Source: Alphaproteobacteria bacterium (GTDB lineage Bacteria; Pseudomonadota; Alphaproteobacteria; UBA8366). Taken from it: 15,488 nucleotides of DNA. The DNA is taken from the NCBI GenBank assembly GCA_029861675.1, contig JAOTYV010000086.1, positions 1-15,488 on the forward strand, in the 5' to 3' direction. Made by a program: the position numbers and the translations under genes. Positions 14,652 to 15,488 of the stretch are shown here, in pieces (within the stretch, counting starts at the first letter, position 1; each line of letters opens with the position of its first letter). The notes beneath the pieces are model-generated. The model was given only the letters and a program-made list of their open reading frames with translations. It had not been told where the DNA came from and searched no databases.

Positions 14652-14682
14652 TTATCTAAAATTCAATATAAATTTTAGATAA
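14652..14682. repeat. Perfect A+T-rich palindrome with 12-bp arms
   Basis: TTATCTAAAATT (14652-14663) and AATTTTAGATAA (14671-14682) are exact reverse complements around the 7-base spacer CAATATA. It could be a regulator binding site or a hairpin. It lacks the GC-rich stem of a standard terminator. It lies 312 bp upstream of the LuxR-family gene and 210 bp downstream of the small gene at 14892. Confidence 0.75.
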
Positions 14683-14713
14683 GCATATGTATCCCCAACG
14701 CATATGTTTCCCT
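14683..14713. repeat. Short direct repeat, 17-bp period
   Basis: GCATATGTATCCCC (14683-14696) is followed at a 17-base period by GCATATGTTTCCCT (14700-14713), differing at two positions. It directly abuts the right arm of the palindrome, so the three parts may form one site. Confidence 0.55.
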
Positions 14714-14734
14714 CTTGCGGGAATATCGAAGGCA

Positions 14735-14764
14735 CCGAGGCCGCAGCTTGTCCTGCGGCCTCGG
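14735..14764. terminator. Strong GC-rich hairpin, possible terminator
   Basis: CCGAGGCCGCAG (14735-14746) and CTGCGGCCTCGG (14753-14764) are perfect 12-bp arms with the loop CTTGTC. Neither side has a real T run (GTCGTTTCGG follows on the plus strand). It lies 128 bp after the stop of the small minus-strand gene at 14892 and may end that transcript, possibly with Rho. Other roles are possible. Confidence 0.45.
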
Positions 14765-14891
14765 GTCGTTTCGGTCGTACGTTGTGAATTCAAGGCTGCG
14801 GCCGGGATCCCGGCAGTCGACCAGATCCAAACAAACCGGCCGGCCATGCACTTTTGGCGGCGTTCCGGGGGTTTAACGTTCGAGAGAGACG

Positions 14892-15089
14892 TTAATGAAC
14901 CGTCTGCGGGCTCGGTTCCAGTAGCTGCTTGTCGATCGCATCCATAATACGCCGCCAATAGTTTATGCTGTCCGCATTGCCCATATTATTCAACTCATCG
15001 GCCTTCATCGCGGCCAGGGCACGAACGTCGGCGCCGTGCTGTTCAATCAGCATCCGCGCGACCAAATCAATATCGGGTTTTACCAGCAC
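14892..15089 (-). CDS. Small conserved-looking hypothetical protein
   Basis: A 65-residue protein starting at GTG 15089, with an excellent GGGAGG ribosome site at 15102-15097 on the minus strand; a GTG one codon further up (15092) is equally open but sits closer to that site. It reads VLVKPDIDLVARML (2-15 of the chain), then IEQHGADVRALAAMKADEL and a tryptophan-containing segment WRRIMDAIDKQL, which looks like two or three amphipathic helices with no signal peptide. I recall small cytoplasmic proteins of this ARxLIEQHG...WxRIxxAI type in alphaproteobacteria, without a known function; no search was possible. The stop codon lies in a TTAACGT/ACGTTAA inverted repeat (14873-14895) that may form a small hairpin at the end of the message. 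Confidence 0.7.
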   Translation of the reverse strand: MLVKPDIDLVARMLIEQHGADVRALAAMKADELNNMGNADSINYWRRIMDAIDKQLLEPSPQTVH

Positions 15090-15092
15090 CAC

Positions 15093-15386
15093 AAACCTCC
15101 CAATTTGCTACGGCGCTATTATCGTCCGCATTAACCAAACCCGATGTGATCCCCATCACTCCCGGAGATAATTTTTCGAGTCTAAGCGGATGCCCGAACG
15201 AATGACGGCCGGTTGGTGAACCGGCCGATTACGATTTCAATATATGACGATGGAGGAACGAGCGGGATCGCTCCCGGGAGGGGCTAGGCCATTTCTTGTT
15301 TAAATTGACTCAAGTGAAATGGTCACTCTCTTTGTTTATACGCAAATACGCCGTCGCGAACCGTTTCGGTTCGCTTGGGATTTGCT
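15093..15386. other. Intergenic region between small gene and transposase, no gene seen
   Basis: Contains the ribosome site and presumably the promoter of the small gene near its left end, the hairpin at 15206-15227, and an imperfect inverted repeat CCATTTC (15289-15295) / GAAATGG (15316-15322). Next to the transposase stop there is a nested hairpin: GCGAACCG-TTT-CGGTTCGC (15356-15374) inside GCAAAT/ATTTGC (15342-15347, 15380-15385). The end of the insertion sequence must lie in this stretch, but I could not define its terminal inverted repeat because the other end is outside the window. Confidence 0.45.
15206..15227. repeat. Perfect 9-bp-arm hairpin
   Basis: CGGCCGGTT-GGTG-AACCGGCCG. No T run on either side and no gene end within 100 bases, so a terminator is doubtful. 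It stands about 160 bp from the transposase remnant. Confidence 0.5.
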
Positions 15387-15488
15387 CTAGGTCACCGACT
15401 CATAAGTTCGCAGCCAAATCCGCAATGAGGCGAGTTGGACGGATGCGAGGTAGTTGTCGTCTCTTTTGTCGTATCGTGTTGCGACAGC
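15387..15488 (-). mobile_element. IS5-family transposase, C-terminal end (cut by window edge)
   Basis: Read on the minus strand from the window edge, 33 codons are open to the TAG at 15389-15387. They give TRYDKRDDNYLASVQLA followed by SLRIWLRTYESVT. The YDKR-x-x-NYLASVQLA-x-x-R-x-WLR ending is the characteristic C-terminus of IS5-family (IS427-group) DDE transposases, with the YDKR-x-NYL part lying just after the catalytic Glu region. Only the tail is in the window, so whether the element is complete and active cannot be judged. Nothing in the visible part is broken. Confidence 0.85.

Larger units (their letters stand above)
14341..14891. other. A+T-rich structured intergenic region
   Basis: No convincing gene in this 550-bp stretch. 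From the left it has the LuxR-gene promoter candidate, a very A+T-rich section to about 14465, a less biased section, a perfect palindrome (14652-14682), a short direct repeat (14683-14713) and a GC hairpin (14735-14764). A 14-bp palindrome GCCGGGATCCCGGC lies near 14802-14815. A 53-codon open frame at 14465-14626 has no ribosome site and no codon bias, so it is not called. The base composition differs sharply from the neighbouring genes, which together with the transposase fragment at the right edge suggests a spot open to insertion. Confidence 0.5.

Noticed and set aside
14802..14815. GCCGGGATCCCGGC palindrome as a regulatory site
   Set aside because: A single 14-bp GC palindrome is expected by chance in GC-rich DNA and has no supporting context.

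Overview
The window looks like a chromosomal segment of a GC-rich alphaproteobacterium. The pointers are strong G/C bias at third codon positions, a type-II lumazine synthase (RibH2) under an FMN riboswitch (an arrangement known from Brucella and Rhizobiales), a LuxR/FixJ-type regulator, and dispersed GTCAT...ATGAC palindromic repeats. The order cannot be fixed from this alone; Rhodospirillales or Hyphomicrobiales relatives would fit. No tRNA, rRNA, CRISPR array or phage gene was seen.

Region 1 (1-2450): an arginase/agmatinase-family hydrolase whose first metal ligand is changed, then an 81-bp palindromic repeat, then an acyl-CoA dehydrogenase of the long-chain type. Region 2 (2451-4393): a secreted, very basic protein with three four-cysteine modules, whose signal peptide is out of frame with the rest across a run of nine T, followed by a small membrane protein. 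Region 3 (4394-5354): a clear sigma70-type promoter, a leader hairpin, a complete FMN riboswitch and ribH2, then a second copy of the 81-bp repeat lying between convergent genes. Region 4 (5355-8107): an aldo/keto reductase diverges from two short-chain dehydrogenases, one canonical and one lacking the Tyr/Lys catalytic pair. Region 5 (8161-9440): an orphan four-helix membrane protein on the minus strand and a 524-bp divergent intergenic region.

Region 6 (9441-13609) is an ABC importer operon of the ferric-iron (FbpABC/AfuABC) type. It holds a periplasmic binding protein, a large stem-loop without a T run, the ATPase, a TAATG-coupled double-domain permease and a strong terminator. Region 7 (13672-15488) has a LuxR-family regulator on the minus strand whose receiver domain has lost all the phosphorylation residues. 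Beyond it lies an A+T-rich stretch with a perfect 12-bp-arm palindrome, a short direct repeat and a GC-rich hairpin. Then come a 65-codon conserved-looking small gene and, at the right edge, the C-terminus of an IS5-family transposase.

Most of the window is ordinary metabolism and transport. The parts that deserve a second look are the frameshifted three-module cysteine protein, the pseudo-receiver regulator with its structured upstream region, the two enzymes with altered catalytic residues (GGDD ureohydrolase, S/R short-chain dehydrogenase) and the ribH2 leader. I did not find a multi-gene system that is clearly new.
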